Part shown: positions 46,792-59,800 of the stretch, piece after piece
Position numbering within the stretch: the first letter of the stretch is position 1
Layout: each line of letters opens with the position of its first letter
Origin: Membranipora membranacea
Lineage: Eukaryota > Bryozoa > Gymnolaemata > Cheilostomatida > Membraniporidae
Assembly: GCA_914767715.1 (NCBI GenBank)
Contig: OU612065.1
Location: 23,684,001 to 23,748,000 of the forward strand
Length of the DNA: 64,000 nucleotides
Reading direction: 5' to 3'
The notes under the pieces: model-generated
The model's database searches: none
Told to the model about the DNA's origin: nothing
The model's input: the letters and a program-made list of their open reading frames with translations, nothing else
Translations under genes and position numbers: made by a program

Positions 46792-47745
46792 CTAACCTGC
46801 CACTGGGGGACCTGTAAGCAGCGAGCTGCCTGGTGGAAGTTGGTTCCAAAGCTTCGCAGCTTTGATGAAGAAGCTGTTCATATGAGATACCGTGTTGATA
46901 TGTGGTATTTGGTATAGCATCTGGTGTCTTCTTGCAAAGCCTGTGGTGGATGTTTGGGGTGCGAGGTAGTCGGTGATCTTAGGTGCTACCTCCTGGAAGT
47001 GCATGACTCTGAACAGGCCGAGACGACGGTGTTCTCTTCGTTCGCTAAGCAGCGGCCAGTCCATTGTCTCTATGAGTGCACTGACACTTGTGGTACGATC
47101 TGTTCGCTTCAGGTTGTTGACATTTCTGGAAGCATGTCTTTGGATGCTCTCCAGCCATTTACTCTGGGTAGTAGTGATGGTACCGTCCCATGCTGTGCTG
47201 GCATACTCGATGACTGGTCGAACCAGCTGTTTGTAGGCTTTCTCTCGAAGCTTAGGCAGGGAAGATGGTATTGTCCTACTTACAAAGCCTAGCCTACTTG
47301 ATGCTTTGCCACAGATATACGAGGTGTTCAGGCCCCATTTCAGTTGGTTATCTAGTTTGAGACCGAGGTACTTGATGTGGGTAACCTTCGGCATCAGAAT
47401 GTCGTGGAGTGAGAAGGTGTTGTCTATCATGTTCTTTCTTTTACGGGTGAACTTGATATGCCATGTCCCAGTCAAGCTCCCACTGCTCAAGGGAATTTAG
47501 ATCTTCCTGGAGCTGCCTACCTTTATCTGCAGAGGCATAGATAATGGTATCATCTGGAAATAGGCGGACATTTGATTTCACACAGCTGGGCAGGACATTA
47601 ATGATTAATGTAGGCAAGGAATAGAGTGGGGCCGATCACCGAGCCCTGTGGGACACCAGAGGTTACAGCACAAGCAGAAGATGGATAGCCATCAATAACG
47701 ACTACTTGAGTTCTTCCAGTGAGGTTGGTTGTAGCAAGTTATAAC
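46792..47745 (-). mobile_element. LINE reverse transcriptase fragment, frameshifted
   Basis: The minus strand from about 47,745 gives [20 protein letters not shown] followed by [14 protein letters not shown] (block 4-5). After a frameshift it gives VRLFPDDTIIYASA (the catalytic F/YADD box with Pro replacing Ala) and EQWELDWDM. After another shift the open frame 47490-46792 gives FTRKRKN, YLGLKLDNQLKW, LRPVIEYASTAWDGT-like sequence and KLWNQLPPGSSL. This is the usual order of a CR1/Jockey/RTE-style ORF2 C-terminus. The fragment is truncated at its 5' side and inactive. It differs from the element at 13535-14690. Confidence 0.8.
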
Positions 47746-48405
47746 CTGTTACTCTTTGGTTGTAACAATTGTGGTAGAGTAGAGTACTAGAAAATCATCA
47801 GAGTACTAAAAAAAACTTTGATATTAAAATGGCTTAGATGGAATCGCATTGACTAGACTTAAATCCTTATCAGATACAAAGAGACCCCCTCTTTCCTTTC
47901 AATTAATATGAACTTTTCTTGTTAAATTATGTTATTGGCCGAAATACGTTCAACAGCATTTTCATTGGCTCCTTAAGTCCTTTAATGCAGAACGCTCAAA
48001 AATCCGGGGATTCCCCTCTGCTGTGTATTGGATACAGTGGTTTGTCATGTAGTAAAGAAATCCAAACGAGGGAAATTATCCAATAAATAAGGAAGTTATA
48101 GCAACATCATAAAGCTTGCAACAGTGCTGTATAGTCAGTAACATATCAAACTGTCATGCGCTTGGACGTGTGTGTGTGGGCGAAGAGGAACATTTTTAAG
48201 CAGAGGGAAATCATTTTGGATGTCAATTGTGCAGAATCTTGCATAGTGAGAACACACCATAGGCAAAAGAAGATAGAGAGATATTGAATAAAGACTACAA
48301 ACATTACTTGTTGAGACTAAGAGTAAGAACGTTAGAGAAGGACCAAGCGCAGCCATCCAGCTAATCTCGATTAAATGCACATAAACGAATAAAAGATTTG
48401 TCGAG
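47746..48405. other. Region upstream of the IRF gene
   Basis: No gene seen. It should hold the IRF promoter and 5' untranslated region; I could not point to a core promoter element with confidence. Confidence 0.35.
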
Positions 48406-51400
48406 ATGAGGATACAATTACACGATTGGTTACAGGCAAGAGTAGATGACCCACTGTATCAACAGCTTATATGGTGGCAGGACAAGCAGAAAAAGAAGCT
48501 GGCGATTCACTGGAAACATGCATCATTCAGTGACTATGAAAATGGTGACTCTGTACTATTCAAGAGTTGGGCAATACAAAATAGTAAGTATAAAAGCAGT
48601 AGAAATTCAATAAAATATCACTCCTGCAAGCACGCACGGTGAGAAAGGGAAACATGACATGTGGCCATAAAAATATTGCTTGCTTTTGCTATTTTCACAG
48701 ACCTTAAAACTGAGGTCAACGATCCATTTCGAACCAGCATAATCAAGCATCAAAATTTGGCAATCACCATCATCCAACATAGTTATCATGCTACTATGCC
48801 AAGTTTCTCCTGTAGATACAAAATTGGCAGACTGCAAACTGCTTTAATAAGGTGGGCGGGCCTTAGGGTTTTGCTTTGCTGTGACAAATAATATTAAGTG
48901 CAATTAACGCAAAATCTATTAGAGCTCCATGTTTTTCCAATCATTAAAAGTCAGTTCGTCAACATCATATTTCAACAAATTTCAGATAGATATGATGCCA
49001 TGAAGGAAGACACAGCGGAAGAGATAAAAAGATGGAAGACTAATTTTAGGTGTGCGCTCGCCAGCGCAACCAACATAATAGCTCTGAATGAAGACTGCAG
49101 TAGCAAAGGGAAGTCGGCCTACAAGGTCTATCAGATACTAGACAGGCCGGACCCCAAGAAAGTTGAATACAGTAAGTAACAAAACAAATAATGAAAGTAG
49201 GCCTAGTTGGTAAGAGGCTTGACATTGATCGATGCACTCAGAGGTAAGCGTAGTTGTGCCAAGTCCTCCATAAAGGTATCATTGACAGTAAAAAACACAA
49301 GAAAACGTCATTGGATGCCCATGTAATGATGTGTTTTGTTTATGATCAGTGAAAAGAAGTGCTACAATATTGTATTGCTGCTATAACATCGTATCACTGA
49401 TGATGAAATGCAAATATCCTACAATCATTTATTTATAGAAAAACTGAGTAACAGAAAAGCTGCTAAGAGCAAACAAAAACCGCAGAATCAAAAACGAGGT
49501 TATTATTCCAGGGTAAGTTGAGTGATTGATGTTATAGTTTCAAAGTTTTTGACGAAGGTAAATGTACTCATGAACATACACAAACACAACAGTTAGTTTT
49601 GTGTTGCCAATAAAACTATATTGTTTTGGTTAAAGCTATCAAAGCCAAGAGTGAAAGCCGAGCCTTTCTCCCGATCACAGATGAGAAGTATACAACCTAC
49701 AAAAAAGTCCAATAAATCCAAAAAGGCTCAAGACAGCGCCCTGCCATACACTCAACCCTTCTACCCAGCGACCAAACAAGAGCCAATGGACTATGGCTTT
49801 GTGAAGACCAAAGTTGAGCCGAGGGACCATTACAAGTGCATAGAAATGCCCAACGGTGATCTGCCGACTACACTTGACGAGTTGCATGAAGATGAGGATC
49901 ATGATGGAGGCTATTGCTCAGGCGCATCAGACTGTGCGAGCTACGCTTCTAGTTCACGTGAGTATACCTGGATGCTGAGACAATAGATGCGTGATAGCTT
50001 GGCATTTTAAGGTTAAGTGTAAGACCTGGGCTAAGTGGCCTTACGACAATGACATAAAACAGTGTCTACTTACAACTTGATCATTTTTTAAGTGTGTTAT
50101 TAGAATGTTTACAAAATAACTTCCTCTTAGGTCAAGCCCAGATAACTGTAATTGATAAAAACGAACTGTAACCACAGCAAATATTTATTATTTATGTTGT
50201 AGTTATGGAAAACATAGTATAGGTAATATAGTATACGCTATGTCTTTTTCTGATAGGTTCGTCTATAACCTCAGAACCATATCATCATGAGGAGAAGATG
50301 GCTCGTCTCGCTCCAGTCGAAACATTACTAAGCGATCGATGCCACTCTGCTGCTGATACCTTCTATGATGAGATTTTCTATGTGGACGAAGGGCACCCAA
50401 CAGATCTGGTGAGACTGCGAGAACAATATTTTTTGTCTCACTTTTTATTACTTTTATGAGATCACTTGAAAGTCCAACAGATAATCAATTTACATATGTC
50501 ATTGGAGTGTATTTAAAGAGTAATATGCACTTGGCTGACTTGACAATCTTGCTTTTGGGCCTTGTATGACCTCAAATCGGTATTTGTATCATGATTGAAA
50601 ATTGTAGACACATGTTTTGTCATTTTGTATGCTTTAAAAAAAACTCAACAGAATAAAATCAATGTTTATAAGTGTTACATTCACAGTATGAATATGGTGG
50701 TTGTTTCAAAACCTAATATTGTTCTTTACTTTTCTGCAGCAGGAGACTATCATCAATGATTGGGGTCAAGAGGTCATATGTGAGGAGACCTCAGGACCAA
50801 ATGTCACAGTGCAAAGATTTGCGGATAAATCAATCAACATCTATGACTACAATCAACAACACAACCTGAACCAAAACTACCAGTCATCATATCAAATCCT
50901 AACACACGGCGGAGCACATGCAGGTAAGCCGATGGTGGTGTGATCATAACTTTGCCCGGACTGTCACGAAAAACTAAAAACATAGAACAGCAGTAGAATG
51001 AGCAGTCTAAGAAATATGATTGTTAAAAACTTAATGCAGGCTAATGCTGAATTTGGTCGAAGGTTGTCATCATCAGCTGTTATATTACCATGTAATATCA
51101 TTGAGGCAAAAGCTGAAAGGACAGGACAGTTGGTGGGTTATCATATAATGAGATTGCCTTCCATATTGTGTAAACAGCTTGTAAGCCTGTTGTGCAACCA
51201 AACAGCTATTGTACTTTATCACCACTGTCCACTAGATTGAGAACCAACCAAACCCATTGATCTTAATTCTTTCAACAGCCGACTTCTTTCAAGTTTTCAT
51301 GTGAGGTAGGCAAAAATGCGCCGTCCCTATAGGACATCACAAACAATTATCTTTTTTTTATCACCAGGTCAACAGACTCAACCCATTTCCATGAAACTTA

Positions 51401-51531
51401 TCATATCTCTGCACACCTATTAATGATGAGCACACAATGTAAATACTGTTGGTTGATAAAGAAATTTCTGTTTTGTAGGAATCTATAATCATAACAGCGA
51501 TATGAGTGGATATTGTCTGACTGACCTATGA
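48406..51531 (+). CDS. Interferon regulatory factor, IRF1/2-like
   Basis: A transcription factor with the IRF winged-helix domain, which binds GAAA-type elements. In vertebrates the family controls interferon and immune genes. Seven exons join in frame: 48406-48583, 48986-49171, 49439-49512, 49636-49957, 50257-50408, 50740-50923, 51479-51531, giving 382 residues. The DNA-binding domain takes residues 1 to about 115 and shows the family tryptophans: HDWLQARV, LIWWQDK, IHWKHASF, FKSWAIQNN, KRWKTNFRCAL, then the recognition-helix partner SKGKSAYKVYQIL. Residues 121-170 are strongly basic (RKAAKSKQK, KKSNKSKKAQ), like a nuclear localisation signal. The rest is acidic and Gln/Asn-rich with two short EP-containing motifs (KQEPMDY, KVEPRDH) that resemble sumoylation sites (K-x-E). 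No IRF-association domain is seen, which is why IRF1/2 is the nearer subgroup. The N-terminal lead before the first tryptophan is shorter than in vertebrates. A tandem CAGCAG at 50737-50742 gives a choice of acceptor. Confidence 0.9.
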
Positions 51532-52492
51532 TGTGTCTACATACTACCTTATATCTATAAAGTTGGAAATAGGGCGCTGTGTCTTACCATTGAACTGTTT
51601 TTGTACCAGCAATCATGTTACATGTACATATTATTATTTTATCCATTGAATCCCGGTGTAAATAGATAGTATTTTTTAATGGGCAAATTGTGATAAACAT
51701 TTTATTTTATACATTTTTGCAAAAGTTTTCAAGTGCATGAAAAGAAAATTGAGCAGCATAAAATTTATTGATGAGCGTTTCTCAGACCAAGGAATCATTG
51801 CTCTGATGTTGACTAGGTTGATTTATCATTTTTGTGGACTTTATATGTGCAAACGAACACTTTTTATAAAACTGAATTTTTACGAATACGGTTAAAATTT
51901 TCTGTCGCACAATGAACTAAAAATAAATGTACACCCATATAAAAGAAAGGAACATCAGGGTTTTACACTCATTTACCATGACTCACCATTTATTGATTGA
52001 GCCAACTATTTGGACAGTGGAAATCCCATTCGAATACAAAGCTTGTTCCGGAGGCTGGGTGTTTATCATAGCCAGTCATCCAAGGTAAAACCTGGAAAAC
52101 CCACTATTACTGACTTGGGTTTGCCAGTCCAGGGCTTCAGCCTGCCTTGTATATAATTATGCCTGTAAATAATTTCCCGTTTTCCATGATGAAACTGTAT
52201 CACAAGGTGTCCAATTAAATCCTAGTGAATCACCCAACGGGACTTCACAGACTTTCCATGCTGGGTCAGCAATATAAAATACAATTCCATCCATGCTAAG
52301 GCGTTGTTAAATTAAAGATAGGAATGTATATATAGATCAGAGGTCTTATCACAAATTTTCCAATTAGCGCTGTTTGCGTCACACAATTTGCCAACCACTG
52401 AATGCCAGTTCTTGCGTATAGTACCCTCCTCACATAGGTCATAATTGAGCTGGATTATAATGACAGGGGATGACACTCATCATTCTTTTACA

Positions 52493-52540
52493 TACACTCA
52501 CAGAGTAAGGATTTATATATATCCTTACTCTGTGATACAC
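52493..52540. mobile_element. 38-bp hairpin insertion with 5-bp target duplication
   Basis: The insert 52498-52535 has perfect 15-bp arms TCACAGAGTAAGGAT and ATCCTTACTCTGTGA around an 8-base AT loop. It is flanked exactly by TACAC (52493-52497 and 52536-52540). The arms and the 5-bp duplication length match the insertion at 27643-27683. Confidence 0.8.
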
Positions 52541-52605
52541 TCCTTGCATAAACCACCACATTTACTAGCAAAAATTCTCTCATTTATCATTAATTAGTTG
52601 CCTAA

Positions 52606-52700
52606 TTTTACTCTGAGGTGTAATATTACTCTGAGGTGTAATTTTACTCTGAGGTGTAATTTTACTCTGAGGTGTAATAATTTTACTCTGAGGTGTATAA
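52606..52700. repeat. 18-bp tandem repeat, five units
   Basis: Units TTTACTCTGAGGTGTAAT repeat about five times with small indels. The array starts 70 bases after the 38-bp hairpin, whose right arm also contains TTACTCTG; a relation is possible but unproven. Confidence 0.85.
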
Positions 52701-53851
52701 AAGTATGTATGAACAAATTATTTCATGACAATGAAATTCGAGCAGTCTGGTGAATTACAACAAGAATATGACTTTTGTTGGCCCCATTGCTTTCAAAACA
52801 AATTGTGTGGGGTCCAAGATAAATTCTAGTGATAAGTAGGTCAATTGTGCGACTGAGATGTAGCGACATTTGCCACCGCTGAGAGCTGGAGTATGGTCAA
52901 AAACCTTGCAGATAATAATCATTATCATTATCATTCAGGAGTAGGGTTGAGGCCGCATCTCCAAACTTTGTATTACTGCCGAGACTCCCAACTTAACATG
53001 CGTGAAGATCAAAAGGTGAAATATGTACCCGGCGATGCTATATTTAGTCCTGGGCAACCATTTGGAATTTGATGGCAGCAAATTCTGTAAATTCTAACCA
53101 AGAACTACAAACACTACCATTTTGAAATAGTGGTTCATTGGCAAGCAGCCCTACCACTTTCAAACTCAATTGTAAGATGTCATTACTAAATTAAAGTGAT
53201 AACAAAAGGTCAAGCATGTGACCGAAATGTTGCAACAATCCCTGCAACCGAATGCTAGAAAATTGTTATCATTCTAATAGGTATGTTGCAATAGGGACAT
53301 CCCAGACTGATTCCAAGATATCCCCTCGAAAACAAGGAAGTTGTGAGAAGTGAGGTTATTTATTACAATAATATATCTTGTTCCGTCCATTCAATTGTGT
53401 TATGGAGTCATATTTAAAATTACCACACAGATAGATAACATGACAAAACATAACACATAGTATTTGACAGGCTAAGGGAAAATGACTTAATATGACATGC
53501 AGTAAAATTTGTAAATTTAAAAATATCATCGAGCTCTTCACACCAAAAAAGTAGTGAAAACAGATGTGATGCGATGTGATGTGTTTATTCTCATTGAAGA
53601 GATCTCTCCTTTAGAGACAGATAGGTGAATCTTCTCAAACAATGAACAGGTGTGCGATGGCTATTACCAAAACATTTATCCATGCTAAATTAAACTTAAC
53701 ATCTTTACAAACTGCAGAGCGTCTCGTATCTAAATATGATCGAAACCATTTCCGTAGACACCAAAACAGAGAATCAATTGGACCAGCTCCAATATCAATG
53801 CATTCAGTAAATGCATAACTATCACCTCATAACTAACCAATTTTTAAGTAC

Positions 53852-56800
53852 TCAATAAAACTTTTGTCGTTTGTTAACTGGTTCAGAGCTACCAAATGAT
53901 CTCTTGTGTCCACCAAATCCACCACCTCTACTGCCGCGGTTAAATCCACCGCCTCCATATCGCTGTCCACCCTGTGATTGGTAACCACCACCAAATGAAC
54001 CCTGTGACTCCAGCTCAGGTAGCGTAGTAGCACGTTCCAGGCTATCATTAGCATTTTTCTGAGTAAGTGACTCTTCCCACTGCTTCATCTCATCTTCAGG
54101 TAAATCAAACACAGCACCCTGTCGAAGAGATATTACAACACAATAATATATATCGAGTTCAGTCAATTGAGTTTGCATAAATTGACACATCATCCGGTTC
54201 CTAATATTGGCGTCATTCAAATTGTGCACAGCACAGAGGCTTGCCATCAGGCGTAGCTTTTACCATATTATTAAAGCATACAGCATACAGCACCACAAAT
54301 TTAAGTGGTGAGACTTCGTATATCAAACATTAAATTAAAAAAAACTACACAGGCTCACTTCCGTTTTAGCTTTACATTGTTATTTGCCTTGCAAGCCACG
54401 TTGATAAGTACCTAAGTAGGCAGATACACAACAACAATTTAACCTTGACCTCGCTTCTTGTGGCCTATTAAACTTGATACGCTGAGATACTTCCAGGTCT
54501 TTCTTTATCTAAGATAAGTTAGTTGCAGTGCTACTTATAGAAGTTGTAACAAACTGTGACTGAACAACATACCATTTTATCTTTGCATAATCTCATGCTG
54601 GCCACTTTGTTTGAGAGGTTTTCATCAATTTTCCTAATCATGTTGTAGACGTAGCCTTTGTATTGTATGACGGTTGTAGTACGATATAAAAATGTCACAA
54701 ACCCCTGTAACAATATAGAAATAAATAAAATATTGCATGGAGAAATTCACATGATATTGATGTGGTAATCGTGAAGCGCCTAATTTCCAGCATCTGCATC
54801 AACAGATACTCTACAAACATACATGTTATTATATTCGTACTAGGATTATTATAAGTAAGAGTGAGCAAGGGGACACGAGAACAAAAAAACAGTCATTGTT
54901 ATTGGCAGAAGGATTAAATATCATGAGTTGTTATGGCCTTTAAATAAGTACAAAAGATGTATTGATCGACATTTTAATAATCACGCTTGGTAATAATAAA
55001 AGCAGAAAGTGCTAAAATATCTAATAGAATCAATGGACTATCAGCCTTTCTGCAGTAGGTCAATGAACTGTCATGAACTTGTCATGCAGCAAAATTTGAT
55101 GGCAGCAACATAACCTGGCACTAGCTTTATGGATTTTGGGTGTAACCCAATCTGCTAAAATGTGTACTATCAGCAATGACTATTTATAATCTTTGCTATC
55201 AGTGAATAGCACGAAAAATATTTTAATGCTTAGATGCCCTTCTGCATACTTTCTTATTATAAAGCTAGACATTGGAACTGCAATCAGCTTCCGCATGAAA
55301 CAGCTTGGCAGGCAAGCAGACCAAAAATACCAATGTTGACATAACATGATAGAGTTCACAGAATTGTGTAGATACGAAGCTTATGTCTCATATCACCACT
55401 CAACATAACTAAAAATCAACCAATTCGACAATAAGGTGATGCATTGAAGAAGATATAGTTGTATATTTTTGTTTATACTTACATTTCTGCCAGAGATGAG
55501 GGAGTGGTTTGTTATTGTTGTTTGACCAGTTGCTATAGCCAGAAGGGCGGCAACAGCATCTTTAGCACCTTTAGACTCAATCAACTCCTCCGCAAGAGGA
55601 GTGAACTTCTCTATAACATCTGCTCCAATCTCTTCTATGGAGCTAAAATTTAAAATCCACACATTATCATGTAAGCCATATGAGTATCATATGCATAACT
55701 TCATAGCATACTTGTAAATCAAGTTATCTTATACATAAATATCATATGGGCATGATGACAATAGAATATGGCATAGCATCTCTCAGGTAACACTCAAAAA
55801 AGCCATGTTATTACATTATTATTATCGGCAAACACTGGGGAAAATTAGGTGATCGCCTTTAAAAATTCGTAGATTGGCATGAAGCCAAAATCCAATATAG
55901 CTCACTTAGAGCAGACCTAATCAGCATGGAAAAAAATGCCAGTCACAACCACTCAACCTAACCCTATTTATCAAGCCCAAACGCAGCGATTTCTAAGAAG
56001 ATTGGCATTTGCATAGATAGTAATATGCACAAGTTTCCACCGGTCAAGAACATAGCAAGCAATATATAAATATATTATCAGAATGAAATGATTACATTTT
56101 GTACCACTGTCGCATAAATATTTGAAAAGTGAGAGCTACAATGAACTAATGAAAAAAAAATGTAACATCCGATCAGATTGTTCGGAAAAACAATGATACT
56201 TTATTTCTCAGCAGAGGGGACAACTATGAGCGCAAGTTCTATCTGAATATCTCAGATGAGGAAACCAACCTCTTAATATCTGTCATTCCTCTGTTCATCA
56301 TATCATCAGCTGTCGGAACGTTCACACGTTTGAATGACAATTTCTACAAGAAATTCAAATAAATTAAAAAGACAATAGGTGCAAAAGATGAAGTGGTGAG
56401 CGTATTTTGCACTGCATCAGGAACTAACAGTCATTTTAGTTCCCTATTCATTTGGTTTTAAACTTCGGATGTGAAACCGATAAGCTAAAGCCCAGCAGTG
56501 CCAACAATTGTTTTATTTTAGTCATCCACGCTTCTAAAATTATGTTCTTTGTCCATAGAGTGCAATCACAAGGTCACTTTCAAGCTCGATACCACCTCGT
56601 AGATACATGAATTTCACAACTATCTAAGAATGTTCAATAGATTACATAGAAAAAGCAGACAGACTAGTTACAAAATAAATATCGAATCTCATAAGATCAT
56701 TCGGTTATTAATAGCTGATGACTTATAGCGGACCGCTCCACCCTTATGAGATCGTGTTCAGTCCATCCGCCGTATATACATAGGTTTGATACCACCTGGT

Positions 56801-59800
56801 AGATGCATGAATTTCAAAACTATCGAGGAATGTTCAATTGTTTATATAAAAAGCGTGTGGAAAAAGCAGCCTGACTAGTTACAAAATAAATATTGCATTA
56901 ATAGCTGATGACTTACAGCAGATCGCTCCACCCTTATGAGATCGTGTTCAGTCCTTCCGCCGTATATACATATAGAGACTCCTGACTTCCCAGCTCGACC
57001 TGTACGACCTGACCTATGTATGTATGACTCAATGTCCTGCAAATAAAACAATTTCTCACATGGGTATACAGGTCAAAGAAGATATTAATATTAACATGCA
57101 ACTGTGAGTGTAAAATCTTATATCACAGGTTATTAGGGGGAAAAACATCAACCAACCTGTACATAGCAGTTGGGCCCTAAAAGCAAATGCAACCTACAGG
57201 GAGAGGGGAGACAACCACTTTAAAATACTATGTTTCTACAAGATTGTCATGATCAAATTGTCATTCAAATAACTGTTCAAGCAAAGCTGGAACATGTATT
57301 TATATATCAATATGATGTTCATCTTCATTCTTTGTTGTAATGTAGGAATAATCTGTGGGTGTGAGTTAATAATGATGCCGGGTCTTAGTTTTTCTATATA
57401 GCCTATTCTGCAACCATGCGTTTACACACTGTAGAATTGTTCAGTATATGGACCTTGCAATGTGTGATGCAATGCTGGAAACTGGAATCTTTGCATTGGA
57501 CTTTCTGATGATTACCCGTTTAGGTAAAACCATTATGCGTCAGCATAATCAACTCTGAAATAATCAAATAAACCTAAGCTCTTGACTGAAGCCATCAATT
57601 ATGCTGAACAAAACACACTGCATTTGATCAAACATTCTCTAGCCTGAACTGAATTGACATTGTTATCCCCATAAAACGCTTTCAATCGTAGCCTTTGTTC
57701 CATGACTTTTCTTGCTGCTAAGATTTAGCCAATTGGACATTTGGTTGCAAATAACACTCCTTTATGTATTCAAACGCATTGTTGAAATCTAGATTATAAT
57801 GCTAGGGGAATCCCCGATTTGGTGACATTACTGTGTTAGCGTGATCATAGTGTTTACTTTATACCAAGTAGCTTAGCAAATTCGGACGATATGAACACTT
57901 CTCAGAAAGCGACTGAAATCTTATCACAATTGACCTTGACCTGCCAATTTGCCACACTTAACACTGCCTGGATAATCTGCTAGCTCGATTGCAATGCAAT
58001 GGCAAATCTTTAAACACACGTCAAAAACCAAGCTTCAAAATGAAATAAATATGATGTTCAAAATTTTTTGAAGTATGATTGGCACAAATTGCCCGCGCAC
58101 ATCTATACACTGTTGCGAGATGTTTTAAACTGTTTTAATGAGGGCATAGTATCAAGAATAGGTTTGAGCGTGCATAAAATGACGCTTGATATCGTCAGAG
58201 GGGGTTCTCCAGCTATTAACCTCCCGATGAGCCCAGGAACGTTTGTGTGGGCAACATGTACCGATGTTACGACTTATGCTGATGCTCGCTCAAGCAAATA
58301 AAGAAAGTGGTCGACTTCAATGCCTCACTTCTCAGCTTCAGGTGGTCAAAGAGGGCCAGTTTTGGGCTTGTTTAAAATATGACTAGCTGAAGAAAATCCA
58401 AATCTTTCTCATGTTCATACATAATTGATGCCCATACTTGAGGCTGGCCTAAATAAGATTTATCTAGGTCATACCGTAGAAATATAAGGCGCACTTTTGG
58501 GTAACATGAACTTTAGGAATTAATTTAGATATTTATCAAAAAACCAATGTTGCATACTGTTTGATGTTAACAAAAGATGCTTTTAGAGATTGATGACCTT
58601 GGATAAAACATTTTTCAATTTTTATTTCTTTACAAAATTAGATAATGATGCAATGATTGCATAATGACTCAGTGACTATTTTACCCTGGAATTTAGAGAC
58701 TACTTTATTGCGCAATAGACATTCTAAAGTTGAAATAATTGGCTACCACTGTCTCAATTCAAACATCAGCCAGGAAGTGAAAACCAAGACTGAGTCAGAT
58801 TTTATGACACATGATTTGAACTTGTTTAAATGATAGTAAGGTTTTGTTACTATCCTGTGTTTGAACAGAGATCAAAGATAATAAATATAGTCTATTCTAT
58901 GCACATATCATGATAACCAACCGGAATAGAAAAATTGTTCCAGTTGATATTACTTAATTATTTCATTCAAGGAAGCACTTGGAGCTTTCACCAATGACTC
59001 ATGGTTACACTCAGGTGGTGACTAATGTGTGCGTCCCCCTGGATGACTCATAGCTCGATGCCAATCCAAAAATAGCCTTCCAACCTTTAGTCCGGCAGCA
59101 CCAAATTTCAAATTGAACTAATTAATTCATAAATAGGAGTCCTCCATGCTTGTGAAACTTTTGCAATGACTGCCTGTCCATCTTTGATATCATGCATTCA
59201 ATAGTGAAAAATAGAAATGACGGTCAGCAAGGGACATCAAACTAAACTTACAGTTGGGGGACTGGTCTGTATTACAACATCAACTTCAGGAATATCAAGC
59301 CCTCTGGCAGCTACATTAGTTGTTACCAGCACTTTGACTATGCCCTCTCTGAATTCCTACAACAGATGAAACGGTGTCCATCGATATAACAGGCGTCCCA
59401 TAAAAGTGTTTGAAGCTACTAAAAAGACAGTATAAACTGTCCATTCATGTTACTTGGAGCAAATCAAATCTCAAGTTAACTTCTAAGCATTTCACAATAA
59501 TGAAAATTTTGAGGGTTTCATACCTGTAAGACCCTTTCTCTGGATGCTTGCGGTACATCTCCGTGTAACTTTTGTTTTGCCAGTTTGATCTCAGGACTAA
59601 TAGACAGCTCGTCCACTTTTCGCTTAGTATCACAGAATATCATTGCCCGACCGCTATCTCCAGTATAATACTGTACCAGCTTACCGAGTACCTCCGGCAG
59701 GTCAGTCCAATTAGATTTCACAGCCAAATGCTGCAAAAGGGGTATAAACGATTTTAGTTCAAGCTTGGACACTACAATAAAGCCTCCAAAATTATAAGAC

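Larger units (their letters stand above)
51532..53851. other. Spacer between IRF and DDX21 3' ends
   Basis: Both genes end into this 2.3 kb stretch. It holds the 38-bp hairpin insertion (52493-52540) and the 18-bp tandem repeat (52606-52700). No coding exon was found. Its ends should be 3' untranslated regions. Confidence 0.5.

Noticed and set aside
58068-58301. Plus-strand open frame in a DDX21 intron
   Set aside because: No recognisable domain and no splice or homology support.
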